The translations under genes were made by a program, and so were the position numbers. A stretch of 64,000 bases of DNA. It comes from Blastochloris viridis. GTDB taxonomy: Bacteria > Pseudomonadota > Alphaproteobacteria > Rhizobiales > Xanthobacteraceae. The stretch is from contig NZ_CP012946.1 of the NCBI RefSeq assembly GCF_001402875.1, positions 598,001-662,000 on the forward strand, read 5' to 3'. Positions 18,018 through 31,776 of this stretch are shown one piece after another. How positions within the stretch are numbered: position 1 is the stretch's first letter; every line of letters begins with the position of its first letter. The notes under the pieces are model-generated. The model searched no databases. It was not told where the DNA came from and saw only the letters and a program-made list of their open reading frames with translations.

Positions 18018-18058
18018 CGTCCAAATTCTTTGACAGGCGATCGGGCCGGTTTTAGTGT
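18018..18058 (+). promoter_or_regulatory. bchF promoter with overlapping PpsR-like site
   Basis: CGTC-N10-GACA at 18018-18035 is one mismatch from the PpsR consensus TGTC-N10-GACA. Its right half overlaps a TTGACA at 18030-18035, and a weak -10 (TAGTGT) follows 17 bases later at 18053. Binding here would block the -35 element of the bchF-puhE run. The site also lies in the ppaA/bchF divergent region and could affect both. Confidence 0.6.
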
Positions 18059-18113
18059 TCCGCCTCTGAGGGTCGACCTCGGCACGGTGGAGCGGCGCGA
18101 GCGAGGAGAGGTG

Positions 18114-19963
<1,850 letters not shown>

Positions 19964-19966
19964 GCC

Positions 19967-21580
19967 ATGCAGCTGACGGTCTGGACGTACGAGGGGCCTC
20001 CTCACATCGGTGCCATGCGCGTTGCCACTGCGATGGAGGGGCTGCACTACGTGCTGCACGCCCCGCAGGGCGATACCTACGCCGACCTGCTGTTCACCAT
20101 GATCGAGCGGCGCTCCAAGCGGCCGCCGGTCAGCTATTCCACCTTCCAGGCTCGCGATCTCGGCGCCGATACCGCCGAGCTGTTTCAGGAGACCGCGCGC
20201 GAAGCCTATGAGCGGTTCAAGCCGCAGGCGCTGCTGGTCGGCTCCTCCTGCACCGCCGAACTGATCCAGGACGATCCGGGCGGGCTCGCCCGCGCGCTGA
20301 ACCTGCCGATCCCGGTGGTGCAGCTCGATCTGCCGTCCTATCAGCGCAAGGAAATCTGGGGCGCGGCCGAGACCTTCTACCAGTTGGTCCGCGCGCTGTG
20401 TGCGCCGCACGCGCCCAAGCCCGGCGAGCCGCGTCCGGCAGGGGCCGCCGGTGCCAAGCCGCGCTGCAATCTGCTCGGGCCGACCGCGCTTGGTTTCCGC
20501 CACCGCGACGACGTGGTGGAGATCACTAGGCTGCTTGGCGAACTCGGCATCGAGGTGGCGGTGACCGCGCCGCTCGGTGCGACGCCGGCCGACGTCGCCC
20601 GGCTCGGCGAGGCCGATTTCAACGTCGTGCTGTATCCCGAGACCGCCGGTCAGGCCGCCGGGTGGCTGAAACGCACCTTCGGTCAACCGTTCACCACGGT
20701 GGTGCCGATCGGCTACGGCGCCACGCGCGACTTCATCAACGAGGTGGCGCAGCTCGCCGGGGTCGACCCGTCACCGGTGCTGTCGGGCGTGCGCTCGCGG
20801 CTGCCGTGGTACTCGCGCTCGGTCGACTCGACCTATCTCACCGGCAAGCGGGTGTTCATCTTCGCCGACGGCACCCACGCCGTCGCCGCCGCCCGCATCG
20901 CGGCGGAGGAGTTCGGCTTCACGGTGGTGGGGCTCGGTACCTACGCCCGCGAGTTCGCCCGCGAGGTGCGCGAGGCCGCCAAGCGCTACGATGTCGAGCC
21001 GCTGATCACCGACGACTATCTGGAGGTCGAGGCCAAGGTGGCCGAGGCCCATCCCGATTTGGTGCTCGGCACCCAGATGGAGCGGCACATCGCCAAGCGC
21101 CTCGGCATCCCGTGCGCGGTGATCTCCGCGCCGGTCCACGTACAGGACTTCCCGGCGCGCTACGCCCCGCAGATGGGATTTGAGGGCGCCAACGTCATTT
21201 TCGACACCTGGGTTCACCCGCTGATGATGGGCCTTGAGGAGCATCTCCTGACGATGTTCCGGAAGGATTCAGAGTTTCACGACGCGCCGTCGCACCTTGG
21301 CGGCGCGCTGCCGTCCGCCGCCGGCGCCGAGACCGACGCGTCCTTGCCCGGGAGCGAGGCGGTTTCCCTGAACGCCGAATCGGCGCCGTCGTCGCCAACC
21401 TCGACCACGCTGCCCGCGTCGCTCACCTGGGTGCCCGAAGCGGAGAAGGAATTGCGGAAAATTCCGTTCTTCGTCAGGGGCAAGGCCCGTCGCAACACCG
21501 AACGCTTCGCGCTCGAGCGGGGCGTTTCGATCATCACCGTGGACACGCTCTACGATGCAAAAGCGCACTTCGGCCGCTGA
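19967..21580 (+). CDS. bchB: Light-independent protochlorophyllide reductase subunit B
   Basis: Partner of BchN; binds substrate and supplies the aspartate ligand of the NB cluster. It has 537 residues. The N-terminus [20 protein letters not shown] and D36 in [13 protein letters not shown] match the known ligand position exactly. A low-complexity Ala/Ser/Pro linker at about 425-480 precedes the conserved C-terminal domain ([20 protein letters not shown], then [21 protein letters not shown]). GGAGG precedes the ATG. The last 26 bases overlap the start of bchH in another frame, implying coupled translation of the two enzymes. Confidence 0.97.
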   Translation: MQLTVWTYEGPPHIGAMRVATAMEGLHYVLHAPQGDTYADLLFTMIERRSKRPPVSYSTFQARDLGADTAELFQETAREAYERFKPQALLVGSSCTAELIQDDPGGLARALNLPIPVVQLDLPSYQRKEIWGAAETFYQLVRALCAPHAPKPGEPRPAGAAGAKPRCNLLGPTALGFRHRDDVVEITRLLGELGIEVAVTAPLGATPADVARLGEADFNVVLYPETAGQAAGWLKRTFGQPFTTVVPIGYGATRDFINEVAQLAGVDPSPVLSGVRSRLPWYSRSVDSTYLTGKRVFIFADGTHAVAAARIAAEEFGFTVVGLGTYAREFAREVREAAKRYDVEPLITDDYLEVEAKVAEAHPDLVLGTQMERHIAKRLGIPCAVISAPVHVQDFPARYAPQMGFEGANVIFDTWVHPLMMGLEEHLLTMFRKDSEFHDAPSHLGGALPSAAGAETDASLPGSEAVSLNAESAPSSPTSTTLPASLTWVPEAEKELRKIPFFVRGKARRNTERFALERGVSIITVDTLYDAKAHFGR

Positions 21581-24500
21581 CACGACGAGCATTCGCGTCG
21601 TTATCGTCACTCTCGACAATCACTTGGCGAGCGCGGTCGATCGCGCCGGAGCCAAGCTGCGGCGTGAGTTGCCCGGCCTGACTTTCACGCTGCACGCGGC
21701 CACCGATTTCCACGCCGATGCCGACGCGCTCGAGCGTTGCCGTGCCGACATCGAGAAGGCCGACATCATCGTCGCCACCATGCTGTTCATGGAAGACCAC
21801 ATCCAGCCGGTTCTGCCGTGGCTGGAGAAGCGGCGCGAGGACTGCGACGCGCTGGTGGTCTGCATGTCGGGTGCCGACGTCAGCAAATTGACCAAGCTCG
21901 GCCGCTTCAAGATGAACGAGGGCGGCGGCGCGCTCGGCTTCCTCAAGCGGCTGCGCGGCAAGGATTCCTCCAAGCCCGGCGGCTCGGCGGGCGCCCAGCA
22001 GATGAAGATGCTGCGGCGAATCCCGAAGATTCTGCGCTTCATCCCCGGCACCGCCCAGGACGTTCGCGCCTACTTCCTCACCATGCAGTATTGGATGGCG
22101 GGGTCGGAGGAGAACGTCGCCAACATGGTCCGCCTGCTGGTGGACCGCTATGCCGACGGTCCGCGCAAGAGCCTGCGCGGCACGCTGAAGGCCGCGGCGC
22201 CATTCGAATATCCCGAGGTCGGGGTCTACCATCCGCGGCTGAAGGACAAGATCGGCGAGCGGGCCGACAAGCTGCCGACGGCGTCGGGCGCGCGCGGCAG
22301 GGTCGGCCTTCTGGTGATGCGCTCCTATGTGCTGGCCGGCAATGCCGGGCACTATGACGGCGTGATCAAGGCGTTCGAGGCGCGCGGCCTGTCGGTGGTG
22401 CCGGCGTTCGCCTGCGGTCTCGACGCCCGGCCGGCGGTCGAACGCTATTTCCTGCAGAACGGCCGCGCCACCGTCGATGCCATCGTCTCGCTCACCGGCT
22501 TCTCGCTGGTCGGCGGCCCGGCCTACAACGACGCCAAGGCGGCCGAGGAGATGCTCACCGCGCTCGACGTGCCGTACGTGTCGGTCACGCCGGTCGAGTT
22601 CCAGACCATCGAGCAGTGGGAGGACAACGAGCGCGGCCTGTTGCCGGTCGAGGCCACCATGATGGTCGCCATTCCCGAGCTCGACGGCGCCACCGGTTCG
22701 ATGGTGTTCGGTGGCCGCTCCGCCAATGGCGTGGACGAAAACACCCGCGACATGCGCGTGCATGAGGAGCGCGCGGCGATGCTCGCCGCCCGCGTCGACC
22801 GCATGATCGCGCTGCGACAGCGCGCGACGGCCGAGCGTAAGGTCGCCATCGTGCTGTTCAATTTCCCGCCGAACGCCGGCAATACCGGCACCGCGGCGTA
22901 CCTGTCGGTGTTTGCCTCGCTCCACAATACGCTGAAGGCGATGAAGGCATCCGGCTACCAGGTCGAGGTGCCCGAGAGCGTCGATGCGTTGCGCGAGCGC
23001 ATTACGGGCGGCAATTCGTCCCGCTTCGGCGCGCACGCCAACGTGTTCGTCCGCATCCCGGCAGCCGACCACGTCAAGCGCGAGCGCTATCTCAGCGAAC
23101 TCGAGCAGATGTGGGGTCCGGCGCCCGGCCGCCAGCAGAGCGACGGCTCGTCGATTTTCGTGCTCGGCGAGCAGTTCGGCAACGTGTTCGTCGGCGTCCA
23201 GCCCGCGTTCGGCTACGAGGGCGACCCGATGCGCCTTCTGTTCGAGAAGGGCTTCGTGCCGACCCACGCCTTCACCGCGTTCTATCGCTGGATTCGCGAG
23301 GACTTCGGCGCCGACGCCGTGCTGCATTTCGGCACCCACGGCGCGCTGGAGTTCATGCCCGGCAAGCAGGCGGGCCTGTCGTCCAAGTGCTGGCCGGACC
23401 GGCTGATCGGCGATCTGCCGAACCTCTATCTCTACGCCTCCAACAACCCCTCGGAGGGCACGCTGGCCAAACGGCGCGGCAACGCCACCTTGATCAGCTA
23501 TCTGACGCCGCCGATCGCCCACGCCGGGCTCTATCGCGGCTTGCTCGAACTCAAGGGCTCGATCGAGCGCTGGCGCCAGCTTCCGCCCGAGGCCGCCAGC
23601 GAGCGGCGCGAGTTGACCGTGCTGATCCAGGCCCAGGCCGCGAGCGTCGATCTCGTTCAGGCCGAGCCGGCCTGGGAGGACAGCGAGGTCGGTGCGAGAA
23701 TCCTCGCCCTCAACACCGCGGTGCTCGAACTCGAATACACCCTCATTCCGCACGGCCTGCACGTGATCGGCGAAGCGGCGACGCCGGCCGAGCGCGTCGA
23801 CCTGCTGATGTCGGTGGCCGAGGCCACTCATAGCCTGCGGCCGTCGAAGGACTCGATCGAGGCCTTGGTCGAGGGCACGCCCGCCGATCAGGCGCTGGCG
23901 ATGAGCGGCCTTGCCAATGACGAGGCGGCGCGGGCGATGTTCCAGGAGTTGGCGGAGACCGACCGGCTGCTGGCGAAGGACCACGAGATCGCCGCGATCC
24001 TGCGCGCGCTCGACGGCCGGTTCATCCCGCCGGCGCCGGGTGGCGACCTGCTCCGCACCCCGACGATCCTGCCGACCGGCCGCAACCTCCACGGCTTCGA
24101 CCCGTTCCGCATCCCGAGTGCCTTCGCGATCAAGGACGGCGCCCAGCAGGCGGCGCGGCTGCTTGCCCGCTACGTCGAGGACGGCAATCCGTTCCCCGAA
24201 TCGATCGCGCTGGTGCTGTGGGGCACCGACAACCTCAAATCCGAGGGCGGTCCGATCGCCCAGGCCCTGGCGCTGATCGGCGCCACGCCGCGCTACGACA
24301 ATTACGGCCGCTTGTGCGGGGCGAACCTCATTCCGCTCGCCGACCTTGGCCGGCCGCGCGTCGACGTGGTGATGACGCTGTCGGGCATCTTCCGCGACCT
24401 GTTGCCGTTGCAGATCAAGCTGCTCGCCGAAGCGGCCTTCCTCGCCGCGACCGCCGACGAGCCGGAGGAGCTGAACTTCGTCCGCAAGCACGTGCTGGCC

Positions 24501-25274
24501 TATCAGCGGGCCAACAATTGCGACATCGAGACCGCGGCGCTCCGGGTGTTCTCGAACGCCGACGGCGCCTACGGCTCGAACGTCAATCAGCTGATCGGCA
24601 ACAGCCGGTGGGAGGACGAGGACGAGTTGGCGGAGACCTATACCCGCCGCAAGTGCTATGCCTATGGCCGCGCCGGTAGCGCGGTGCGGCAGCCCGAGCT
24701 CTTGACCAGCGTGCTGTCGAACGTGCAGCTCGCCTACCAGAACCTGGAGTCGGTCGAGCTCGGCGTCACCACCATCGACCACTACTTCGACACGCTCGGC
24801 GGCATCAGCCGCGCGGTGAAGCGCGCCAAAGGCGGCAACGACCTGCCGGTCTATATCGGCGACCAGACCCGCGGCGACGGCTCGGTGCGCACGCTCGGCG
24901 AACAGGTGGCGCTGGAAACCCGTACCCGGATGCTGAATCCGAAATGGTATGAGGGTATGTTGAAACACGGATATGAGGGCGTGCGTCAGATCGAAGAGCA
25001 CGTCACCAACACCATGGGCTGGTCGGCGACGACCGGGCAGGTGGCGCCGTGGGTCTATCAACAACTCACGCAGACCTATATGCTGGACGATGAAATGCGT
25101 CAGCGCATGGCGGCCCTCAATCCGACCGCCTCCGCCAAGGTTGCCAATCGCCTGCTTGAAGCGCACGCACGCAACTACTGGAATCCGGACCCTGAGACGC
25201 TGGAGGCGTTGCGGCGGGCCGGAGAGGAGCTCGAGGATCGACTTGAAGGCGTCGGCGTGGATGTCGCTGCGTAA
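21555..25274 (+). CDS. bchH: Magnesium chelatase subunit H
   Basis: Large porphyrin-binding subunit that inserts Mg into protoporphyrin IX together with the AAA+ subunits BchI and BchD. It has 1239 residues, the normal length. The N-terminal [20 protein letters not shown] and the conserved [35 protein letters not shown] and [15 protein letters not shown] segments are present. BchI and BchD are encoded about 18 kb away at 43.6-46.4 kb. The ATG lies inside the end of bchB. A complementary open frame of similar length on the other strand is a codon-bias shadow. Confidence 0.97.
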   Translation: MQKRTSAADTTSIRVVIVTLDNHLASAVDRAGAKLRRELPGLTFTLHAATDFHADADALERCRADIEKADIIVATMLFMEDHIQPVLPWLEKRREDCDALVVCMSGADVSKLTKLGRFKMNEGGGALGFLKRLRGKDSSKPGGSAGAQQMKMLRRIPKILRFIPGTAQDVRAYFLTMQYWMAGSEENVANMVRLLVDRYADGPRKSLRGTLKAAAPFEYPEVGVYHPRLKDKIGERADKLPTASGARGRVGLLVMRSYVLAGNAGHYDGVIKAFEARGLSVVPAFACGLDARPAVERYFLQNGRATVDAIVSLTGFSLVGGPAYNDAKAAEEMLTALDVPYVSVTPVEFQTIEQWEDNERGLLPVEATMMVAIPELDGATGSMVFGGRSANGVDENTRDMRVHEERAAMLAARVDRMIALRQRATAERKVAIVLFNFPPNAGNTGTAAYLSVFASLHNTLKAMKASGYQVEVPESVDALRERITGGNSSRFGAHANVFVRIPAADHVKRERYLSELEQMWGPAPGRQQSDGSSIFVLGEQFGNVFVGVQPAFGYEGDPMRLLFEKGFVPTHAFTAFYRWIREDFGADAVLHFGTHGALEFMPGKQAGLSSKCWPDRLIGDLPNLYLYASNNPSEGTLAKRRGNATLISYLTPPIAHAGLYRGLLELKGSIERWRQLPPEAASERRELTVLIQAQAASVDLVQAEPAWEDSEVGARILALNTAVLELEYTLIPHGLHVIGEAATPAERVDLLMSVAEATHSLRPSKDSIEALVEGTPADQALAMSGLANDEAARAMFQELAETDRLLAKDHEIAAILRALDGRFIPPAPGGDLLRTPTILPTGRNLHGFDPFRIPSAFAIKDGAQQAARLLARYVEDGNPFPESIALVLWGTDNLKSEGGPIAQALALIGATPRYDNYGRLCGANLIPLADLGRPRVDVVMTLSGIFRDLLPLQIKLLAEAAFLAATADEPEELNFVRKHVLAYQRANNCDIETAALRVFSNADGAYGSNVNQLIGNSRWEDEDELAETYTRRKCYAYGRAGSAVRQPELLTSVLSNVQLAYQNLESVELGVTTIDHYFDTLGGISRAVKRAKGGNDLPVYIGDQTRGDGSVRTLGEQVALETRTRMLNPKWYEGMLKHGYEGVRQIEEHVTNTMGWSATTGQVAPWVYQQLTQTYMLDDEMRQRMAALNPTASAKVANRLLEAHARNYWNPDPETLEALRRAGEELEDRLEGVGVDVAA

Positions 25275-26197
<923 letters not shown>

Positions 26198-26198
<1 letters not shown>

Positions 26199-26899
26199 TG
26201 GGAACCGCGTCGTACCAGGAGCGCCGAGGCGAGCTTGAGACCTACTTCGACCGCACCGCGGTCGAGGCGTGGTCCAAGCTGACGTCCGACGCGCCGGTCA
26301 GCGGCGTCCGCGCGACCGTACGTGCCGGGCGCGATCGCATGCGCGCCACGCTGCTGTCCTGGTTGCCGGCGGACCTCGCCGGCCGGCGGCTGCTGGACGC
26401 CGGCTGTGGCACCGGCGCGCTGTCGGTCGAAGCGGCGCGGCGCGGCGCCGATGTGGTGGCGATCGACCTGTCGCCGACCCTGGTCGGCCTCGCCGCCGAG
26501 CGGCTGCCGAAAGACCTCGGCGCCGGCTCGATCGATTTCCGCGTCGGCGACATGCTCGACCCCGACCTCGGCCGTTTCGACCATGTCGTGGCGATGGATT
26601 CACTGATCCATTACGAGGCGGCGGACATTATCCGGGTTCTGGCCGGCATCGCCCCGCGCACCTCGAGCTCGATCCTGTTCACCTTTGCACCTCGCACCCC
26701 GCTTCTGACCCTGATGCACCTGATCGGCCGCCTGTTCCCGCGTGGCGACCGCGCGCCGGCAATCGTGCCGGTGACCGCGGCCGAACTCGCGCGGCTGGTC
26801 GCGGCCGAGCCGGTGCTGGCCGGATGGCGGCCCGGGCGCTTGCAGCGCGTCACCAGTGGCTTCTACATTTCCGAGGCCATGGAGCTCGTCCGCTCATGA
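26198..26899 (+). CDS. bchM: Magnesium-protoporphyrin IX O-methyltransferase
   Basis: SAM-dependent enzyme that methylates the C13 propionate of Mg-protoporphyrin IX, the step after Mg chelation. It has 233 residues. The SAM-binding motif LLDAGCGTGALSVEAA is at about 65-80, preceded by the BchM-typical ELETYFDRTAVEAWSKLTSD. The C-terminal RLQRVTSGFYISEAMELVR is conserved. Start and stop overlap the neighbours on both sides (TGATG with bchL, ATGA with lhaA). The oxidative cyclase that should act next (acsF or bchE) is not in the window. Confidence 0.96.
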
Positions 26900-28335
26900 G
26901 TAACGAGACCCCGCCGAACCCGGAACTGCCGGCCGTCCAGTTCTGGAGCAAGTTCACCTCCCAGCTGATGCCGTTCGCGGACGCGGCCTCGGTGGATCTG
27001 CCGTTCGGCCGGCTGCTTCGGCTGTCGCTGTTCCAGTTCACCGTCGGCATGGCGACCGCCATGTTGGTGGGAACGCTGAACCGGGTGATGATCGTCGAGC
27101 TGGGCATGGGCGCCTGGCTGGTGGCGGCGATGATCGCGATCCCGCTGCTGGTCGCGCCGTTCCGCGCCATCATCGGCTTCAAGTCGGACCATTACCGGTC
27201 GTCGCTGGGCTGGAAGCGGGTGCCGTTCATCTGGTTCGGCACCATGCTTCAGTTCGGCGGCTTTGCCTTCATGCCGTGGGCGCTGATGATCATGTCGGGC
27301 GACGCGGTGGGGCCGGTGTGGGTCGGCCACGTTGGCGGAGCACTGTCATTTCTGGCAGTCGGTGCTGGCATGCAGACGGTGCAGACCGCAGGTCTTGCGC
27401 TCGCCACTGACCGTGCGTCGGAACAATCGCGGCCCCGCGTGGTGGCGATGATGTACGTCATGCTGCTGGTTGGCATGCTGGTCGGCGCGTTCGGATATGG
27501 CCTGCTGCTGCAGGACTTCAGCGTGCTGCGGCTGATCCAGGTGATCCAGGGCCTCGCCGTGGTGTCGCTGGTGCTGAACCTGATTGCGTTGTGGGGCCAG
27601 GAGCCGCGCAACTCCAAGCGCGTCGCCATCGTCGAGCCGCCGTTCGGCGAGGTGTGGCGTGGCTTCGTCAAACAGACACACGCTGCTCGCTTCCTGGTCG
27701 CCCTTGGCCTGGGAACGGCGGCGTTCAACATGCAGGATATCGTGCTGGAGCCGTATGGCGGGGAAATCCTCGGCCTGTCGGTTTCGGCGACGACCGCGCT
27801 GACCGCGCTGATGGCAGCTGGATCTCTGGTTGCCTTTGGGCTCGCCGCCCGTCTGCTCGGCCGCGGAATGGATCCGTGTCGGCTTGCCAGATTCGGCATG
27901 CTGATCGGTGTGGCGGCGTTTATCGTCGTCATTCTCGCCGGCCCGCTGGAGCTACCGCTGCTGTTCCGTATCGGCGTTGCGCTGATCGGTTTCGCCGGCG
28001 GTCTGTTCTCAGTGGGCACCTTGACCTTTGCCATGGGTCTCGATGCCGAGCAAAATGGGCTCGCGCTCGGGGCCTGGGGTGCGGTCCAAGCCACTGCCGC
28101 TGGTGGGGCAATCGCTCTAGGCGGCGCGCTACGTGACGTGGTATCCGAGTTCGCTTCCCTCGGGCTGCTCGGCCCGGCGATGAACAGCCCGCTCGCCGGT
28201 TATGAGTTCGTCTATTCCATCGAACTGCTCCTGCTGTTCGCCGCGCTCGTCGTGATCGGACCGCTGGTAAAATCCCATGGCCAGCACCGTTCTCGTCGGG
28301 ATTCCTCGTTTGGTCTTGCCGAATTCCCCGGCTAG
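26896..28335 (+). CDS. lhaA: LH1 assembly protein LhaA (PucC family)
   Basis: MFS-like membrane protein required in Rhodobacter for efficient LH1 assembly, possibly by guiding pigment to the apoproteins. It has 479 residues with about twelve hydrophobic segments. [20 protein letters not shown] and [19 protein letters not shown] near the N-terminus, [20 protein letters not shown] and [20 protein letters not shown] are typical of the family. The frame is open upstream through bchM, but similarity starts at the ATG at 26896, which overlaps the bchM stop. puhA follows after 26 bases, the conserved lhaA-puhA order. Confidence 0.95.
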
Positions 28336-28361
28336 ACAGTTTTCTGCCCACGGAGGTTCTT

Positions 28362-29138
28362 ATGTATCACGGCGCTCTCGCTCAACATTTAGACATCGCA
28401 CAACTCGTATGGTACGCGCAGTGGCTGGTCATCTGGACGGTTGTCCTGCTGTACCTCCGCCGTGAGGACCGTCGCGAAGGCTACCCGCTGGTCGAGCCGC
28501 TTGGTCTCGTCAAGCTGGCGCCGGAAGACGGCCAGGTCTACGAGCTGCCCTATCCCAAGACGTTCGTGCTCCCGCACGGCGGCACCGTCACGGTTCCGCG
28601 TCGTCGTCCGGAAACCCGCGAACTGAAGCTCGCGCAGACCGACGGCTTCGAAGGCGCCCCGCTGCAGCCGACCGGCAATCCGCTGGTCGACGCCGTCGGC
28701 CCGGCTTCGTATGCCGAGCGTGCGGAAGTGGTCGACGCCACGGTTGACGGCAAGGCCAAGATCGTCCCGCTGCGCGTTGCGACCGACTTCTCGATCGCGG
28801 AAGGCGACGTCGATCCGCGTGGCCTGCCGGTGGTTGCCGCTGACGGCGTCGAGGCTGGTACGGTTACCGACCTCTGGGTCGACCGCTCGGAGCACTATTT
28901 CCGCTACCTCGAGCTCTCGGTGGCCGGCAGCGCCCGCACCGCGCTGATCCCGCTCGGCTTCTGCGACGTCAAGAAGGACAAGATCGTCGTGACGTCGATC
29001 CTGTCCGAGCAGTTCGCCAACGTGCCGCGTCTGCAGAGCCGCGACCAGATCACGCTGCGCGAAGAAGACAAGGTGTCGGCCTACTACGCTGGCGGTCTGC
29101 TCTACGCGACGCCGGAGCGTGCGGAATCGTTGCTGTGA
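28362..29138 (+). CDS. puhA: Photosynthetic reaction centre H subunit
   Basis: Caps the cytoplasmic face of the L-M core and shapes proton delivery to QB. It has 258 residues. A single transmembrane helix at about 12-32 ([20 protein letters not shown]) is followed by [11 protein letters not shown] and a large cytoplasmic domain. The sequence agrees, from memory, with the H chain of the Blastochloris viridis reaction centre structure. AGGTTCTT precedes the ATG. Codon usage is biased towards preferred codons, as expected for an abundant protein. puhB starts within its stop codon region (GTGA). Confidence 0.97.
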
Positions 29139-29884
29139 GCCACGACGATTTCGAAGGTGAGTATGCTCCTGGCCTGCCGGGTCCACTCCCGGCAGGCGAG
29201 GACATGCTCTGGCAGGGGGCGCCGCAGTGGCGGCGCCTCGCTGTACAAGCGTTCCATGTACGGGCGGTCGCAGCGTATTTTGCGCTGCTGATCGTCTGGG
29301 CCCTGCTTGCCGGCTATGGTTCGGAGACGACCAAGGCACTTACCCTCACCGTGAGCTGGCTGTTCACGGGCGGTGCGGTTGCGGTCGGCGTCTTCCTGCT
29401 CGCCGCTTGGGCCACCACACGGAGCACGGTGATCACCATCACCACCCGTCGGGTCATCATCCAGTGCGGCGTGGTGCTGCAGATGACGTTCAATTTGCCG
29501 TTCAAGGCGATCGAACGCGCTGCCCTCCGGCTTTATTCCGACGGCACCGGCGACATTCCGCTGACGCTGAGCCCGAGCAGCACCGTCAACTACGTCGCGA
29601 TGTGGCCGTACGTGCGGCCGTGGCGTTTCGAGCGCCCCGAGCCGATGCTGCGGTGCATTCCCGATGCCGCGAAGGTTTCTGAAATCCTCGCCAACGCAAT
29701 GAGTGCCGCCGCCGCCGCGCGCGCCGAGCAGCATGCCAAGGACGAGGCGTGGTTCGGCGGCAACGACGGCGCGGGACACGCGGCGCCGGCCGCAGCCGGT
29801 ACCGCCGAGGCGGCTGCGCCGAACGAGGCGACCGCGACCGAGATCGAGACGGACCAGCCGAAGTCGGCCTCGGTCAATAAGTAA
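29135..29884 (+). CDS. puhB: Photosynthetic complex assembly protein PuhB
   Basis: Membrane protein needed for normal reaction-centre assembly in Rhodobacter. It has 249 residues and a GTG start overlapping the puhA stop. An N-terminal [23 protein letters not shown] is characteristic of PuhB, followed by two or three hydrophobic helices (about 42-64 and 73-94). A bacterial-PH-like region includes [20 protein letters not shown]. The last 70 or so residues are Ala/Glu-rich and poorly conserved. It lies between puhA and puhC, as in other purple bacteria. Confidence 0.93.
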
Positions 29885-29901
29885 ACCGTTAGGAGTGAGC
29901 C

Positions 29902-30387
29902 GTGGACGGAACGCCCCCCCAGCCTCGGAATCGGCTTTCGCTGCGAACCCTGCTGGGGTTCGCAGCGGCGGTGGCCGTTGTCGCGGTGCTCGTGTTCGGC
30001 CCCCACCTGAGGGGTGATATCGGCGTTCCGCCTGATGCGCAGCCGCGCACGGTGGTTGAAACCCGCGATCTGCGGTTTGAGACCAACGACGAGGGCCACA
30101 TCGCGGTGTTCGACGCGGTGAGCACGGATCGCATCTATCTGCTCGAGGGCGACAAATGGGGCTTTTTGCGCGGCATGGTTCGTGCGTTTGCTCATGAGCG
30201 CAAGGTCGCCGGCGACGGTAGTGACAAGCCTTATCGCCTGTCGCTGTTTTCCGATGGTCGCCTGACGCTGACCGATCTTTCAACCGGACGTGACTTCGTC
30301 CTCAACGCGTTCGGGCCGACCAACATCGCCCAGTTCACCCGGTTCCTCAAATCCCAGGAAGGCAAGGCGGGAGAGGCGACGCAATGA
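29902..30387 (+). CDS. puhC: Photosynthetic complex assembly protein PuhC
   Basis: Single-pass membrane protein that promotes reaction-centre/LH1 organisation. It has 161 residues. One transmembrane segment at about 16-34 (TLLGFAAAVAVVAVLVFGP) is followed by a periplasmic domain containing TRDLRFETNDEGHIAVFDA and GFLRGMVRAFAHERK, both recognisable PuhC features. The start is a GTG with AGGAGTGAG upstream, 17 bases after puhB. The stop overlaps the next small frame as ATGA. Confidence 0.9.
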   Translation: MDGTPPQPRNRLSLRTLLGFAAAVAVVAVLVFGPHLRGDIGVPPDAQPRTVVETRDLRFETNDEGHIAVFDAVSTDRIYLLEGDKWGFLRGMVRAFAHERKVAGDGSDKPYRLSLFSDGRLTLTDLSTGRDFVLNAFGPTNIAQFTRFLKSQEGKAGEATQ

Positions 30388-30587
30388 GCGTTTCGACCTC
30401 GGAGGATGGTTCAGCGATACCATCCGGCCTCACGGCCGCCGACTTTTGCGCCGCCGCGTCGGTCACTCGGCGCGGTGTCCATGTCCATGATCGGCGGTCC
30501 GCGGGCGCAAGCATCGGCAGTCGCGTGATCGTTCCGATCCTTCCGAACCCGCCGCCTCATCGGGTCCGCCAGGCGCCCGCCCAGTAG
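30384..30587 (+). CDS. Small uncharacterised ORF between puhC and puhE
   Basis: A 67-residue frame whose ATG overlaps the puhC stop (ATGA) and which ends 13 bases before puhE, so it sits neatly in the operon. The sequence (opening MSVSTSEDGSAIPSGLTAAD, with a basic C-terminal half ending RVRQAPAQ) has no transmembrane segment and no motif I recognise. Many purple bacteria carry a short unassigned gene at this place. Coupling and spacing argue that it is translated, but it may instead be a leader or spacer. Confidence 0.45.
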   Translation: MSVSTSEDGSAIPSGLTAADFCAAASVTRRGVHVHDRRSAGASIGSRVIVPILPNPPPHRVRQAPAQ

Positions 30588-30600
30588 AGGGGAGGCGCCC

Positions 30601-31776
30601 ATGGCCGACTACGGCATTGCCGTGCTCTACGCCCTGTTCTTGTGGTGGTTTAGCACGGGCGCGATACTTTTTCTCGACGGTCTGCCGCGGTGGACCTTCA
30701 AGTGGAGCATGGCCGGCGCCACCGCGCTGCTGGCCGGGGCATTGCATGGCGTCTGGGCGACGTCCTATGACGTGACGCCGTTCGGGGCCTACGCTGGCTT
30801 CTCGTGCGGGCTGATGGTGTGGGCCTGGAACGAGATGGCGTTCCTGATGGGATACGCCACCGGTCCGGTGCGCGCGCCCTGTCCGCCGGCGGTCACCGGA
30901 TGGGCGCGGTTTTCCCTCGCCACCCGTACGATTCTCCACCACGAGCTGGCGATTCTGGCGTCGGCGGCGCTGGTGGTGGCGGTGACCTGGGGAGCGCCAA
31001 ACCAGGTCGGGACAGTAACGTTCTTCGTGCTGTGGCTGATGCGGCTCTCGACCAAGTTCAACATCTTCCTCGGCGTTCCCAACCTGTCCGAAGAGTTTCT
31101 GCCGACGCACCTGGAATACCTGAAGACCTATTTCGTCCGCCGGCCGATGAACATGCTGTTCCCGTTCACGGTGACGGCGTCGACATTGTTCACGACCTAC
31201 CTCGTGCATAATGCGGTGACGTCCGCGCCGTTTCCAGCGGCGGCCTATTCGCTGCTGTCGACGCTGTCGGGGCTCGCGGTGATCGAGCACTGGTTCCTGG
31301 TGGTGCCGCTGCCGGTCGCCGTGCTGTGGCGGTGGGGGCTGCGAACGCACGAGAACCTGCGCACCGGCCCGCAGGCTTGGCCGACGCTGTGCGAGGCTTG
31401 CCCGCTGGTTCGGGAAGCCAGCCAGGACCACGCGCCCGACGGGACGACGCCGCAGCTTCGGGCCTGGAGCATTCCGCTCGATCTCGACTGCGATTCGGTT
31501 CGGCTGCGGGAATTGCTCGATGCCATCAGCAATGGCAGCTACGGCGAGATCGAGAGCGTGGACGGCATCGTCAGATCCGGCGGCGGCTGGATCCGATTTG
31601 ACCTTGAGGGGGTGTCTGCGGTCGAGTTCGACGCGGGCGGCAGGCCACGCCACCACCCGCGCGTGGTCGCGGTCGGGCGCGCGCTCGACGGCACTCGGCT
31701 GCAGGAGGCATTCGTCGGCTGCGCCGCGCGTCCGGCGGAGCTTGGCCGGCGGGAGGCCGGAGGGGCCGGACATTGA
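30601..31776 (+). CDS. puhE: PuhE (DUF3623) with extra CobW_C-like C-terminal domain
   Basis: PuhE is a multi-pass membrane protein linked to photosynthetic complex assembly or bacteriochlorophyll supply. Residues 1 to about 255 form the normal family unit: MADYGIAVLYALFLWWFSTG, RTILHHELAILASAALVV, WLMRLSTKFNIFLGVPNL and EHWFLVVPLPVAVLWRW. The product has 391 residues, about 120 more than usual. The added soluble part opens with LCEACPLV (a C-x2-C) and ends with HHPRVVAVGRALDGTRLQEA, resembling the C-terminal domain of CobW-type metal-chaperone GTPases (RLVFIGRDLD-like end); no GTPase domain is present. The ATG has AGGGGAGG upstream. acsF, often found just before puhE, is missing. Confidence 0.88.
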   Translation: MADYGIAVLYALFLWWFSTGAILFLDGLPRWTFKWSMAGATALLAGALHGVWATSYDVTPFGAYAGFSCGLMVWAWNEMAFLMGYATGPVRAPCPPAVTGWARFSLATRTILHHELAILASAALVVAVTWGAPNQVGTVTFFVLWLMRLSTKFNIFLGVPNLSEEFLPTHLEYLKTYFVRRPMNMLFPFTVTASTLFTTYLVHNAVTSAPFPAAAYSLLSTLSGLAVIEHWFLVVPLPVAVLWRWGLRTHENLRTGPQAWPTLCEACPLVREASQDHAPDGTTPQLRAWSIPLDLDCDSVRLRELLDAISNGSYGEIESVDGIVRSGGGWIRFDLEGVSAVEFDAGGRPRHHPRVVAVGRALDGTRLQEAFVGCAARPAELGRREAGGAGH

